Shown here piece by piece: positions 48,159 to 57,436 of a stretch of 64,000 nt of DNA. The position numbers and the translations under genes were made by a program. Source of the DNA: Bacillus atrophaeus (GTDB lineage Bacteria; Bacillota; Bacilli; Bacillales; Bacillaceae); NCBI RefSeq assembly GCF_001584335.1, contig NZ_LSBB01000001.1, positions 248,001 through 312,000 of the forward strand, in the 5' to 3' direction. The notes under the pieces are model-generated. The model worked only from the letters and a program-made list of their open reading frames with translations. It did no database searches and was not told the origin of the DNA. Position 1 is the first letter of the stretch, and the number at the start of each line of letters is the position of its first letter.

Positions 48159-49316
48159 ATGAGCAGAGTCGTTAAGCTTGAAACAGATGATGATTTAGAC
48201 GAAGTCTTGCGTATGTCAGAGTATGCATTCCATTACCCGCTTTCAGACGAGGAACGGAAGAAGAATAAAAAGATATTAGATCAGCATCATATTATCGGAG
48301 TGAAGGAACAAGGCAAGCTGGCGGCAAAGCTCCACATTATTCCTTTCACCGTGATGCTGGAACAGAGTGAGCTTAAGATGGGAGGAATCGCTGGTGTAGC
48401 CGCGTGGCCTGAAAAAAGAAGAAAAGGTGCGGTAAAGGAGCTGATCATCAAATCGCTGTCTATTATGAAAGAGCAGAAGCAAACAATCAGCTTTCTGCAC
48501 CCGTTCCTCATATCCTTTTACAGAAAATTTGGCTGGGAGCTTTCCTTTTATCAAAAGGTATTCACAATAAAGAAAGAATACCTTTATCAGCTTGAGGAGA
48601 CTCCAGGAACAATTCAAAGACTAGACAGGGAAAATGGGGCTTTAAGGGCGGAAGGAATCTACAGCGAGTACAGAAAGCGGTATAATGGATTGCTAAAACG
48701 TTCACGAGAGCATTGGTTAACGAAGATATCCAAAAACCAGTTTATTGCCGTGTACCACTCGGCAGATGAAGTTCCTTGTGGATATCTTGTGTACAGAATG
48801 GAGAAAAGAATCATGCTTGTGGATGAAATGATCTTTCTCAATCAGGAGGCACAGAAAGGCCTGTGGAACTTTATTTGTCAGCACGATTCGATGCTCGATG
48901 AGGCCGTCATAACCGCAGAACCCCATAGTGAGCTTGATTTCTTAATAGCCGAACCGCGAATCAAGCAGGAGCTTTATCCATACAGTATGGCACGAATTGT
49001 TGATGTGGAGGGCTTTTTGCAGCAATATCCGAAACAGGCGATCAAAGAACCGTTTTTCTTTCAGGTAAAGGACCCTTGGGCTGATTGGAATGAGCGGCTC
49101 TTTTGCTTGAATTCGCAAGGTGTCTCCATTGTTGAGGAAAAAGCGCCGGAGAACACATTGTACTGCAGCATATCAGCCTTCAGCGGCTTTTTCCTTGGCG
49201 CCCGCTCTGCCCAATTCCTGTATGAAACCGGCCAATTGTCAGGACCGCTTTCTGAAATAGAAAAACTGGATGCAGCGATCCGTCCGCGCTCTCCGCTGCT
49301 AATGGACTTTTTTTAA
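48159..49316 (+). CDS. Eis-like GNAT N-acetyltransferase
   Basis: A 385-residue protein with the enhanced-intracellular-survival layout: N-terminal GNAT domain (about 1-140, with AGVAAWPEKRRKGAVKELI as the acetyl-CoA loop), a second GNAT-like domain (to about 290) and a C-terminal SCP2-like domain (about 290-385). Family members acetylate amines including aminoglycosides or polyamines; the substrate here is unknown. AGGAGG precedes the ATG. I do not recall it between ywcE and rodA in strain 168, so it is probably an accessory gene. Confidence 0.85.
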   Translation: MSRVVKLETDDDLDEVLRMSEYAFHYPLSDEERKKNKKILDQHHIIGVKEQGKLAAKLHIIPFTVMLEQSELKMGGIAGVAAWPEKRRKGAVKELIIKSLSIMKEQKQTISFLHPFLISFYRKFGWELSFYQKVFTIKKEYLYQLEETPGTIQRLDRENGALRAEGIYSEYRKRYNGLLKRSREHWLTKISKNQFIAVYHSADEVPCGYLVYRMEKRIMLVDEMIFLNQEAQKGLWNFICQHDSMLDEAVITAEPHSELDFLIAEPRIKQELYPYSMARIVDVEGFLQQYPKQAIKEPFFFQVKDPWADWNERLFCLNSQGVSIVEEKAPENTLYCSISAFSGFFLGARSAQFLYETGQLSGPLSEIEKLDAAIRPRSPLLMDFF

Positions 49317-49321
49317 ACCAA

Positions 49322-49347
49322 CGCCCCTTCAACAACGAAGGGGTTAT
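49322..49347 (+). terminator. Terminator of the Eis-like gene
   Basis: CCCCTTC, five-base loop, GAAGGGG. Confidence 0.75.
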
Positions 49348-49535
49348 TTCGTTTGAAAACTTTTGTGGTAGCCGAAACATTTCTGTTCCTTACACGTCAT
49401 ATTTCGTGTAGCATAAAAAGCCGTCAATGAATGGGCAAAAATCAAAAAAGGAAACAACCTTCTCGTATTATCTTGAAGGAGGTTCATGTATAATAAACAA
49501 TAGTGATTTCCGATGAAAATGTAAGGCGGGATAGA

Positions 49536-50720
49536 ATGAGTCGATACAAGAAACAGCAAAACCCCTTTTACCAGGGGGATTTGATTTTTATATTTGGTGT
49601 GTTTTTTATTATTAGTGTGGTAGCCATTTATGCTGCTGGTCAGTTTGGACAATATGGCAGCAATGCTTGGACGAGACAAATTGTTTATTATGTACTGGGC
49701 GCAATTGTGATTGGTGTACTTCTTTATTTTGATTTAGAACAGTTAGAGAAGCTTAGTTTATATATATATATATTAGGCATATTATCTCTTATTGTATTAA
49801 GAATAAGCCCGGAATCCATTGCTCCAGTAAAAAACGGCGCAAAAAGCTGGTTTCAATTTGGATCAGTAACCTTGCAGCCGTCTGAATTTATGAAAATCGG
49901 GTTAATGATGATGCTGGCTTCAGTCATTTCTAAGGCTAATCCAAAAGGTATACGCACTCTTAGGGACGATATGATTCTTTTAGCGAAAATTGCAGGGGTT
50001 GCTGTTATTCCGATTGGTCTAATTCTTCTGCAGGATGCAGGAACTGCTGGAATCTGTATGTTTATTGTTTTGGTCATGGTATTTATGTCAGGTGTAAACT
50101 GGAAACTGATCTCTGTTATTGGCGGATCCGGAGTTATTTTAGTTTCACTCATTTTATTAGTTATGATTAATTTTCCGGATGCTGCGAAGTCAATAGGGAT
50201 TCAGGATTACCAAATCAATAGGGTGACGTCTTGGGTTGCTGACTCTGGTTCGTCAACTGAAACTGACAGTGATAACCATTGGCAGGTTAATCAAGCAGTA
50301 ATGGCAATTGGCTCAGGCGGTATTACCGGTAACGGAGTCCATAATCTAAAGGTTTATGTTCCAGAGGGACAGACCGATTTTATCTTCGCTATTTTGGGCG
50401 AGAGTTTTGGTTTTTTGGGCTGTGCCATTGTCGTGATTATGTATTTCTTTTTAATATATAGACTTGTCGTTCTCATTGATAAAATAAGTTCTTTTAACCG
50501 TTTTGCTTCTTTCTTTTGCGTAGGGTTTACAGCTCTTATTGTCATCCATACCTTTCAAAACATCGGAATGAATATCGGCATTATGCCTGTTACCGGAATT
50601 CCGCTGTTATTTGTCAGCTATGGAGGGAGTTCTACGCTTTCCACATTGATCGGTTTCGGCATCGTCTACAATGCCAGTGTTCAGCTTACAAAATATAAGA
50701 GTTATCTATTCAATTCGTAA
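49536..50720 (+). CDS. rodA: SEDS peptidoglycan polymerase RodA
   Basis: SEDS-family glycosyltransferase that polymerises lateral-wall peptidoglycan with a class B PBP. The ATG at 49536 after AAGGCGGG gives 394 residues. About ten membrane segments, with [22 protein letters not shown] (near 107), [11 protein letters not shown] and the C-terminal [20 protein letters not shown] typical of RodA/FtsW/SpoVE. Within strain 168 ywcF (rodA) holds this position. Confidence 0.95.
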   Translation: MSRYKKQQNPFYQGDLIFIFGVFFIISVVAIYAAGQFGQYGSNAWTRQIVYYVLGAIVIGVLLYFDLEQLEKLSLYIYILGILSLIVLRISPESIAPVKNGAKSWFQFGSVTLQPSEFMKIGLMMMLASVISKANPKGIRTLRDDMILLAKIAGVAVIPIGLILLQDAGTAGICMFIVLVMVFMSGVNWKLISVIGGSGVILVSLILLVMINFPDAAKSIGIQDYQINRVTSWVADSGSSTETDSDNHWQVNQAVMAIGSGGITGNGVHNLKVYVPEGQTDFIFAILGESFGFLGCAIVVIMYFFLIYRLVVLIDKISSFNRFASFFCVGFTALIVIHTFQNIGMNIGIMPVTGIPLLFVSYGGSSTLSTLIGFGIVYNASVQLTKYKSYLFNS

Positions 50721-50726
50721 ATGTAA

Positions 50727-50756
50727 AGACAGCCGTCAGCAGGCTGTCTTTTTTTG
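50727..50756 (+). terminator. rodA terminator
   Basis: AGACAGCC, seven-base loop, GGCTGTCT and seven T. Confidence 0.9.
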
Positions 50757-50821
50757 CGGAGCATTTCACTTTTGGCATGGCTCTGTTTCGGATATGATAA
50801 AAGGAGAAGGAGGTTCTTTTG

Positions 50822-51571
50822 ATGAACAATACAATTGAAACCATTTTAAATCACCGTTCCATCCGGTCTTTTACCGATCAGCTTCTGTCTTCAGAAGAGA
50901 TTCATACATTAGTCGAAAGCGCACAGGCGGCATCTACGTCCAGCTATGTACAGGCTTACTCCATTATTGGGGTTTCCGATCAAGACAAGAAGCGTGAGCT
51001 GTCTGTTCTCGCCGGCAATCAGCCGTATGTTGAACATAACGGGCATTTGTTTGTTTTTTGTGCTGATTTGTACCGCCATAAAGCATTGGCTGAACAAAAA
51101 GGGGAAGACATCACCGAGCTGCTGGAAAATACGGAGATGTTTATGGTCAGTATAATTGATGCAGCGCTTGCCGCTCAGAATATGAGCATTGCGGCAGAAT
51201 CGATGGGGCTTGGCATTTGTTACATCGGCGGCATACGAAATGAGCTGGACAAAGTAACGAAGGTGTTAGAGACACCGGATCATGTTCTTCCGCTATTTGG
51301 ACTTGTTGTCGGGCACCCGGCAAACACTTCAGGGAAAAAGCCAAGGCTGCCGAAGCAAGCTGTATATCATGAGAATGTGTATGATTCGAGTGAGGAGAAT
51401 TTCCGTAAAAACATGAATGAGTATGACCAAACCATTTCGAATTATTACAAGGAAAGAACGAATGGCCAGCGGGTTGAAACGTGGTCGGATCAGATTCTTC
51501 AATTCATGAAGCAAAAACCGCGTACGTATTTAAATCAATATGTGAAAGACAAAGGCTTTAATAAACAATAA
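50822..51571 (+). CDS. nfrA: NADPH-dependent flavin/nitroreductase NfrA
   Basis: FMN-containing oxidoreductase of the nitroreductase family, 249 residues from the ATG at 50822 after GGAGG. It begins TIETILNHRSIRSFTDQLL, the usual FMN-binding N-terminus, with GLGICYIGGIRN near 135 and a C-terminal lobe ending TYLNQYVKDKGF. NfrA reduces flavins, nitro compounds and hydrogen peroxide and is Spx-controlled in B. subtilis. Confidence 0.93.
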   Translation: MNNTIETILNHRSIRSFTDQLLSSEEIHTLVESAQAASTSSYVQAYSIIGVSDQDKKRELSVLAGNQPYVEHNGHLFVFCADLYRHKALAEQKGEDITELLENTEMFMVSIIDAALAAQNMSIAAESMGLGICYIGGIRNELDKVTKVLETPDHVLPLFGLVVGHPANTSGKKPRLPKQAVYHENVYDSSEENFRKNMNEYDQTISNYYKERTNGQRVETWSDQILQFMKQKPRTYLNQYVKDKGFNKQ

Positions 51572-51577
51572 CCATAA

Positions 51578-51607
51578 GACCTCTCCAAAAAGCTGGGGAG
51601 GTTTTTT
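51578..51607 (+). terminator. nfrA terminator
   Basis: GACCTCTCC, loop, GGGGAGGTTTTTT. Confidence 0.85.
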
Positions 51608-51636
51608 GTGTTTCACGTGTAACATATTCCGACAAA

Positions 51637-51789
51637 TTAAGACATGTTCATCATATATTTGATGAACAAATAAATGACAATCCACAGGGGGACGCTAAAG
51701 AGGATTCCGAATAGGCCGCCTTTGAACAAATTTCCGTCATTTCTTGAGGCACTGGGATTTTGGCGCGGGGTCTGTTGATTCTTTATCCT
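51637..51789 (-). pseudogene. Small membrane-peptide frame lacking a standard start
   Basis: On the minus strand AGGAGG is followed nine bases later by AGG, not ATG, and then by 49 further codons: a polar N-terminus (IKNQQTPRQNPSASRNDGN), one hydrophobic segment (GILFSVPLWIVIYLFIK) and MMNMS before TAA. The composition is that of a real single-pass membrane peptide. One base change from ATG would explain the loss of the start. A TTG at codon 21 could give a 30-residue product. The rest of 51608-51915 holds no gene. Confidence 0.45.
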
Positions 51790-51915
51790 GGATCGGCTCC
51801 TCCTATTGATGGCATGATGTTTAGTTTATTATGTCCATGTTAAAAGGTAAAAGTGTGAGCGTCCTATGAGAAAAAAAGGCCGGGCAGTGATACGATGATG
51901 GTGAGGTGGTAGGGA

Positions 51916-52917
51916 ATGATATCATTAAGTATATTAGATCAATCTCCTGTATCAGAAGGTCAGTCGGCGGAAACGGCTTTACAGCAGACTGTCGAACTTG
52001 CACAAGCGGCGGATGACCTTGGATATAAGAGATTTTGGGTTTCTGAGCATCATTTTTCCAAACGGCTGGCCGGCTCTAGTCCGGAGGTTTTGATCAGCCA
52101 TATTGCGGTCAGAACGAAGCGTATTCGTGTCGGGTCAGGCGGTGTGATGCTGCCGCATTACAGTGCTTATAAAGTTGCTGAAAACTTCCGTGTGCTTGAG
52201 GGGCTTACGCCTGGAAGAATAGATCTCGGACTTGGCAGGGCGCCGGGCGGAATGCCGATTGCTTCATGGGCGCTGAATGATGGCGGAAAACGCAATGCAG
52301 ATCAGTATCCCCAGCAAATTCGCGAGCTGACAATGTATTTGCATGACTTAGCTGATGACAATCACCGTTTTCCAAATCTGACGGCGGCGCCTCATATTTC
52401 CACTGCGCCGGATGTGTGGCTGCTTGGCTCCTCAGGAGAAAGCGCGCTGCTTGCTGCTGAAACGGGAGCGGGATACATGTTTGCGCATTTTATCAACGGA
52501 GAAGGCGGAGAAGACACCGTCAGACAGTATAAAAGAAGGTTCAAGCCATCTGTCTTGGGAAAAGAGCCACGAGCGGCAGTCGCTATTTTCGTCATTTGCG
52601 CCGATACAGAGGAAAAAGCGGAAGAGCTTGCAGCGGTGCTTGATTTTACACTGCTTGCAGGGGAGCAGGGTATACCTTTAGATGGCGTGCCTTCTTATGA
52701 GAAGGTCCGCGGGAATACATACTCGCCCTATGAGCAGAGACGGATTGATGATAACAGAAGCCGGATGATCGTTGGCACGAAAGAGCAGGTGAAGGAACAG
52801 CTTTTGGCCCTCAGCCAGGCTTATGGGACAGAGGAAATTATGGCAGTGACGATCACCAATCAATTTGCGGACAAGCTAAAGTCTTACCGTCTGCTTCGTG
52901 ACGCGTTTGTTGAATAA
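51916..52917 (+). CDS. ywcH: Luciferase-like monooxygenase YwcH
   Basis: LLM-class flavin enzyme of 333 residues, TIM-barrel fold. It shows LGYKRFWVSEHHFSKRLAGS (about 37-56), RTKRIRVGSGGVMLPHYS and RIDLGLGRAPGG, typical of the MsnO8/YwcH group. FMNH2-dependent oxidation of an unknown substrate is inferred. The ATG follows GGTGGTAGGG. It follows nfrA, a flavin reductase that could in principle supply FMNH2. Confidence 0.9.
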   Translation: MISLSILDQSPVSEGQSAETALQQTVELAQAADDLGYKRFWVSEHHFSKRLAGSSPEVLISHIAVRTKRIRVGSGGVMLPHYSAYKVAENFRVLEGLTPGRIDLGLGRAPGGMPIASWALNDGGKRNADQYPQQIRELTMYLHDLADDNHRFPNLTAAPHISTAPDVWLLGSSGESALLAAETGAGYMFAHFINGEGGEDTVRQYKRRFKPSVLGKEPRAAVAIFVICADTEEKAEELAAVLDFTLLAGEQGIPLDGVPSYEKVRGNTYSPYEQRRIDDNRSRMIVGTKEQVKEQLLALSQAYGTEEIMAVTITNQFADKLKSYRLLRDAFVE

Positions 52918-52920
52918 GAG

Positions 52921-53169
52921 TCAGCGCCTTGTTTGCATGTAGCGTCTGAGGTGATAAAGGGGAGCGATGATGAGAAGCGTCATAAAGTAGACAGCGGTCA
53001 CGGCCCAGCTCAGAGGCTGAATAAGCAGAGTGTCCACCGTGTCTTCTGCCGCTTTTTGAAACGGGCGGCGGCTGCCTTTTTTGTGATGGGATAAGCAGTA
53101 GAGCGCAGTGAAAACAATAAAACAGACAAAAAGCATAGTGAGTGATAATAAGATGAAGAAAGAAAGCAT
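52921..53169 (-). CDS. ywcI: YwcI, small membrane protein
   Basis: Protein of 82 residues with two hydrophobic segments (about 1-22 and 55-72) joined by a basic loop, ending LRRYMQTRR. The ATG at 53169 lies ten bases after GGAGGG; the frame extends upstream to 53217. Function unknown; position between ywcH and vpr matches B. subtilis. Confidence 0.8.
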   Translation of the reverse strand: MLSFFILLSLTMLFVCFIVFTALYCLSHHKKGSRRPFQKAAEDTVDTLLIQPLSWAVTAVYFMTLLIIAPLYHLRRYMQTRR

Positions 53170-53231
53170 GGCTTGTACGCCCTCCAAATCTTTTTTCAGA
53201 CACTTATGTATAATCATTCATTAGTGTAGCA

Positions 53232-53271
53232 CAAAAAAAGCCCTGCCGAGTCTTTCTCGGCAAGGCTTCTT
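53232..53271 (-). terminator. vpr terminator
   Basis: On the minus strand GCCTTGCCGAG, five-base loop, CTCGGCAGGGC and seven T. Confidence 0.9.
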
Positions 53272-53272
53272 A

Positions 53273-55693
53273 TTATTCGACAGTAAAAGGTTTCTGCGTC
53301 AGAACCTGACTTGATTTGCCTTTGTTAGCCGCATAGGCGAGCATATAATATTCACCGGTCGGGAGCTTGCTTTCACCGTTGATTTTACCATCCCAATCAA
53401 AGTACTGATAACCTTTATCTTGGTTTTTGTAGATGCCTGCCTGGCCCATGAACTCAAAATTTTGGTCATATACGAGAAATGCCAGCTCTTCGGCTCCAGC
53501 CGGAAGATAAGTCTCAATCTCGTAGGTGCCTTGTACAGAACCTTCACTTACATCAATTGAAGTGACTCGCGGATAGTCAGGCTCCTTTACGATTAACAAT
53601 GTAGGAATCTTGGCGACTGTTTTTCCGCCTTCTCTTACTGTAACCGTTCCTTCATAGGTACCGGCCTTTGCTTTTTTTGTATCCACGTTTACTTTGGCAA
53701 CGGCTTTTCCGGTTTGGCGGGCAGGAATGACAACACGGCTTGTTCCTGACGTTGTAATGCCGTTACCGTTAAATGAATACTCAAGCTGGTACGACTTTCT
53801 GATGGAGGATTGGTTTTCAATTGTAAAGGTTTCTTTTTTCGTTTCTTTTCCTTTTTCCTTCAAAAATGTGCCGTATGAATAGCTTCCCGGAGAAACGATG
53901 GAGTCGGCTTTAAGGGTGTTTATAATTCTTGCGCTGCCCGCTCCTTGGGTATTATGCGGATACACCTTGCCATCTCCGTCTTTTAATGTCACAGCTGTAT
54001 TCATGATGGCGGATTTAATTTGTTCGACGCTCCATTTAGGCTTGGCCTGCTTTATTACCGCAACCGCACCGGCAATATGAGGCGATGCCATACTTGTTCC
54101 TTGCTTAGATCCGTATCCGTACGGGTTGTCAGAGTCATGTGTCGGAATGGTGCTGACAATGTTGACGCCGGGTGCGGAAATATCCGGTTTAATCATCCAT
54201 GTATCCATGACGGGACCGCGGGATGAGAAATCAGCGACCTGTTCGCCCAGCGCTTTAGAAACAGTCAATTCGAATGTTGCCTTTGTATCGCCTTTTTGGA
54301 TATTTTTGACGAGTGTTTCACCGTCTTCTAGTGAAAGCTTCATTGTCGGTACAGACATACCCGGGACATTGGCTTCAATTTCTCCTGCGTAATTGTTATA
54401 CACAATCATACCGATTGCACCGGCTTTTTTTGCATTGTCCGCTTTTTCCACAAACGCAATATTTCCTCTTTTGACAACAGCAATTTTACCTGTCAGATCT
54501 TTTCCTTCAAAATCCTTTGCTTCGCCGAGTCCCGCCTCCACAAGTTCTAATTCTTTGTGGTTTAGCGCTTTCATGTCGTTTTCCTTGTCATAGCCCAATA
54601 CTTTGGCAGAGGCGAAAGAGCCGAATGTGACGACGTATTCATTGAGCGGCAGCTGGGTTGCTCCGACTGAAATTGCCTCTCTTGAAGTACCCGGCGATCC
54701 GACTGTCCAGCCGTTTGGCCCGCTGTTTCCATTTGAGGTGACGGCTACGACTCCTTCTGACATCGCCCAATCTAGCGCGGTGCTTGTGGCCCAGTCCGGG
54801 CTGTTCACTGTATCTCCAAGAGAGAGGTTCATCACATCAGCGCCGTCTTGTACGGCGCGTTCCACACCGGCGATCACATTTTCAGTCGTGCCGCTTCCTC
54901 CAGGCCCAAGAACACGATACGCAAGGAGAGTGGCATCCGGCGCAACACCTTTAATCGTTCCGTTTGCAGCAACTGTCCCAGCTACGTGTGTTCCGTGATC
55001 GGTCGCTTCACCTCTAGGGTCGCCGACCGGCGTTTCTTTAGGCGTGTAATCATTGTCTACAAAATCATATCCTTTATATGGACCGAAATTCTTCTTCAGA
55101 TCAGGGTGGTTATATTCGACGCCGGTATCAATAACAGCGACTTTCACCCCTTTGCCTGTGTAGCCTAGATCCCATGCATCATTGGCTCCAATGTAAGGTG
55201 CGCTTTCATCCATCTGCGGAGAAATGGCGTCTTGGGCAATAGTGATGTCCTTCTTCTTCAGATGATCGGTCGTATAGGTTACATTCGGATAAACGGCCTT
55301 TACATCCTCAACGGCAAGGAGTTTTGGAATCTCATTGGCAGGAAGTTTCATAGAGAAGCCTGAAAATACCTGCTCATATTCTCGGTGAACCTTCCCGTTT
55401 TTCACCGCTTTTGCCACTTTACTTTTCGCTTTTGAGCGGGCGTTTTTCAGTTTGTTTTTCGACTGGCTTTCGCCTGCATCCTTTGCTTCGGCTAAAGATT
55501 TTTCTTTTAACTCAACAATAACGGTCGTTTGCTTTTTGGTCGTCATATCAATGTCACCGAATACTTCGGCTTTTTCCAGGTCAGGCGACTTTTCCTTCGA
55601 AGCCGGAACGGCCTGAACACCTGTGATACTTGTGGATAACGTAAAGAATAATACAAAACTCAAGAGCAAAAAGCGAATCATCCCGTTTTTCAA
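53273..55693 (-). CDS. vpr: Extracellular serine protease Vpr
   Basis: Secreted subtilisin-family (S8) protease, 806 residues. A signal peptide (1-28) is followed by an I9 propeptide (to about 160). The catalytic domain has Asp in AVIDTGVEYNHPDL (about 189), His in ATDHGTHVAGTVA (about 233) and Ser in GTSMASPHIAGAVA (about 534). A PA domain (about 380-470) is inserted between His and Ser, and Fn3-like beta domains follow. The TTG at 55693 lies after GGGGGAAACACA. Same length as in strain 168. Confidence 0.96.
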   Translation of the reverse strand: MKNGMIRFLLLSFVLFFTLSTSITGVQAVPASKEKSPDLEKAEVFGDIDMTTKKQTTVIVELKEKSLAEAKDAGESQSKNKLKNARSKAKSKVAKAVKNGKVHREYEQVFSGFSMKLPANEIPKLLAVEDVKAVYPNVTYTTDHLKKKDITIAQDAISPQMDESAPYIGANDAWDLGYTGKGVKVAVIDTGVEYNHPDLKKNFGPYKGYDFVDNDYTPKETPVGDPRGEATDHGTHVAGTVAANGTIKGVAPDATLLAYRVLGPGGSGTTENVIAGVERAVQDGADVMNLSLGDTVNSPDWATSTALDWAMSEGVVAVTSNGNSGPNGWTVGSPGTSREAISVGATQLPLNEYVVTFGSFASAKVLGYDKENDMKALNHKELELVEAGLGEAKDFEGKDLTGKIAVVKRGNIAFVEKADNAKKAGAIGMIVYNNYAGEIEANVPGMSVPTMKLSLEDGETLVKNIQKGDTKATFELTVSKALGEQVADFSSRGPVMDTWMIKPDISAPGVNIVSTIPTHDSDNPYGYGSKQGTSMASPHIAGAVAVIKQAKPKWSVEQIKSAIMNTAVTLKDGDGKVYPHNTQGAGSARIINTLKADSIVSPGSYSYGTFLKEKGKETKKETFTIENQSSIRKSYQLEYSFNGNGITTSGTSRVVIPARQTGKAVAKVNVDTKKAKAGTYEGTVTVREGGKTVAKIPTLLIVKEPDYPRVTSIDVSEGSVQGTYEIETYLPAGAEELAFLVYDQNFEFMGQAGIYKNQDKGYQYFDWDGKINGESKLPTGEYYMLAYAANKGKSSQVLTQKPFTVE

Positions 55694-55789
55694 TGTGTTT
55701 CCCCCTTTTGATAGTTAACAATATCTAGTATATATTTCTTGAAAATTCAAAAAAATCCTTGTGACATTTGGCTCATTTATGGGTTTTTT

Positions 55790-55958
55790 TGTGTATAAAG
55801 AGGGAGTTATACACAGAACCCTGTGAATAACTTAATAAATCTGTGTATATATATAGTTGGGAATATATGTTCCTATACAAAATATTGATAGAGAATGTGG
55901 ATATGTGGATATACCCTGTGATTAAGTTGTTCTTATCTTTGGGATAACGTGTGAATAA
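55790..55958. promoter_or_regulatory. DnaA-box cluster upstream of vpr
   Basis: Four exact TTATNCACA boxes: 55790-55798 (-), 55807-55815 (+), 55822-55830 (-), 55950-55958 (-). Single-mismatch boxes lie at 55842-55850, 55896-55904, 55904-55912 and 55917-55925, all minus. The stretch is AT-rich and noncoding. Clusters of this kind away from oriC are known in B. subtilis. Confidence 0.75.
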
Positions 55959-56213
55959 TTTTTTTGATCGGTTCCCTAATTTTCATTCCGTTTCGAGCAG
56001 CATTCAACAAAACTTCTTAAAACTAGTTTGTTTTTTCACTCATATTGTGACAAAGAATTCCTTTCATTCGGTCTATCATAGAGTCATGAGTTTGCTAGAG
56101 CCGCTAGTTTGCCAGAAAAGAATTCGGCCGTCTTTTCCGGTGACAGCGTCAAGAAAGAAAAACAGGCTGGCTGCAAAGGCTGCCTGCAATAAGAAGCGGA
56201 GGGATGTTTTGCG

Positions 56214-56534
56214 ATGAAACGTTTGCTTGTATCTTTAAAGGTGTGGATGGTCTTTCTGATGAACTGGGCTGCGCCGGCGGAACGAAAAATGGTTTCGGCA
56301 GCGGTCAATATGATTCAAGGTACATATCAGCGGAATGCGGCAGTCCAAGCCGGAGGGGTATTCTCGTTATCGGATTCGGAGGGGGCGCTTTATGATAGAG
56401 AAACAGAAAAACTGCAAGCAGCAGCCGGCTATAAGAATCGATGGCTGAATGCATTCAAGGAATCGCCAAAGCGGGAGAGAGCGGGTCCGGGAATCTTTAC
56501 ACAAAGAATAAAAGGAGGTACAATCCGCTCATAA
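56214..56534 (+). CDS. Hypothetical protein upstream of sacT, 106 residues
   Basis: A frame with ATG at 56214, nine bases after GGAGGGA, ending 28 bases before sacT. The N-terminus (LLVSLKVWMVFLMNW) is hydrophobic or amphipathic; the rest is Arg/Lys/Ala-rich and polar. Codon choice looks ordinary for the region. No family recognised. It may be the first gene of a transcript with sacT. In strain 168 ywcJ lies between vpr and sacT instead. Confidence is limited because no homologue can be checked. Confidence 0.5.
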   Translation: MKRLLVSLKVWMVFLMNWAAPAERKMVSAAVNMIQGTYQRNAAVQAGGVFSLSDSEGALYDRETEKLQAAAGYKNRWLNAFKESPKRERAGPGIFTQRIKGGTIRS

Positions 56535-56562
56535 AGGCTAATTTGGCGGGAGAGAGGACCTC

Positions 56563-57393
56563 TTGAAAATAGATAAGGTATTAAACAACAATGCGGCTGT
56601 CATAAAAGAGAATGGCCAGGAAAAAATTGTGATGGGCCCGGGAATTGCGTTTCAAAAAGGGAAAAATGATATCATTCCCAGTAATAGAGTCGAGAAGATC
56701 TTTGTCGTGCACGACGAGAATGAAAAGTTCAAACAGATTCTTCAAACGCTGCCCGAGGCGCACATAGAAGCGGCTGAAAACATTATCAGCTACGCGGAAG
56801 GAAAGCTCGCTGCACCGTTGAACGACCACATTCATATCGCGCTTTTGGATCATTTGTCCTTTGCGATCGAAAGGATTCAAGATGGTTTGTTTGTGCAGAA
56901 TAAATTGCTGCATGAGATTAAAGCGCTCTATAAAAATGAGTATGAGATCGGCCTATGGGCCATCGCTCATGTAAAAGAGACATTGGGTGTGTCTTTGCCT
57001 GATGATGAGGCAGGATACATCGCCCTTCACATCCATACCGCGAAGATGGATGCGGAAAGTATGTATTCAGCGCTGAAACATACGACAATGATTAAAGAAA
57101 TGATAGAGAAAATAGAAACCTATTTTAATCGAAAGGTGGACGAAAATAGTATTTCCTATCAACGCCTTGTCACGCATTTACGATATGCAGTCACCCGGTT
57201 GGAATCAAATGAAGCGCTTCATGTCATGGACGATGAGATGCTTTGTTTCATCCAAAAAAAGTATTCTTTTGCTTATCAGTGTGCGCTTGAGCTGGCGGAG
57301 TTTTTAAAAAATGAATATCAATTGAATCTGCCGGAGTCCGAGGCCGGTTATATCACGCTGCATGTCCAGCGTCTTCAAAATATCTCGGAATAA
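56563..57393 (+). CDS. sacT: Transcriptional antiterminator SacT
   Basis: BglG/SacY-family antiterminator of the sacPA operon. The 276 residues have the CAT RNA-binding domain (1-55, [19 protein letters not shown]) and two PRDs with histidines in [32 protein letters not shown] and [10 protein letters not shown]. It should bind the RAT at 57855-57875 in the sacP leader. A TTG start follows GGGAGAGAGG. SacT activity in B. subtilis needs HPr-dependent phosphorylation. Confidence 0.93.
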   Translation: MKIDKVLNNNAAVIKENGQEKIVMGPGIAFQKGKNDIIPSNRVEKIFVVHDENEKFKQILQTLPEAHIEAAENIISYAEGKLAAPLNDHIHIALLDHLSFAIERIQDGLFVQNKLLHEIKALYKNEYEIGLWAIAHVKETLGVSLPDDEAGYIALHIHTAKMDAESMYSALKHTTMIKEMIEKIETYFNRKVDENSISYQRLVTHLRYAVTRLESNEALHVMDDEMLCFIQKKYSFAYQCALELAEFLKNEYQLNLPESEAGYITLHVQRLQNISE

Positions 57394-57436
57394 CTGCCCC
57401 CTGAGCTTGCAGAGAGCCTGATCTCTGGAAGTTTTT

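Noticed and set aside
49758..49778. TA repeat that might cause phase variation of rodA
   Set aside because: The alternating TA tract encodes LYIYIL in a membrane helix; it is short, and a frame change would inactivate an essential gene.
55951..56217. 88-codon plus-strand frame between vpr and the gene upstream of sacT
   Set aside because: It starts within a DnaA box, has no ribosome binding site and shows no protein-like pattern.
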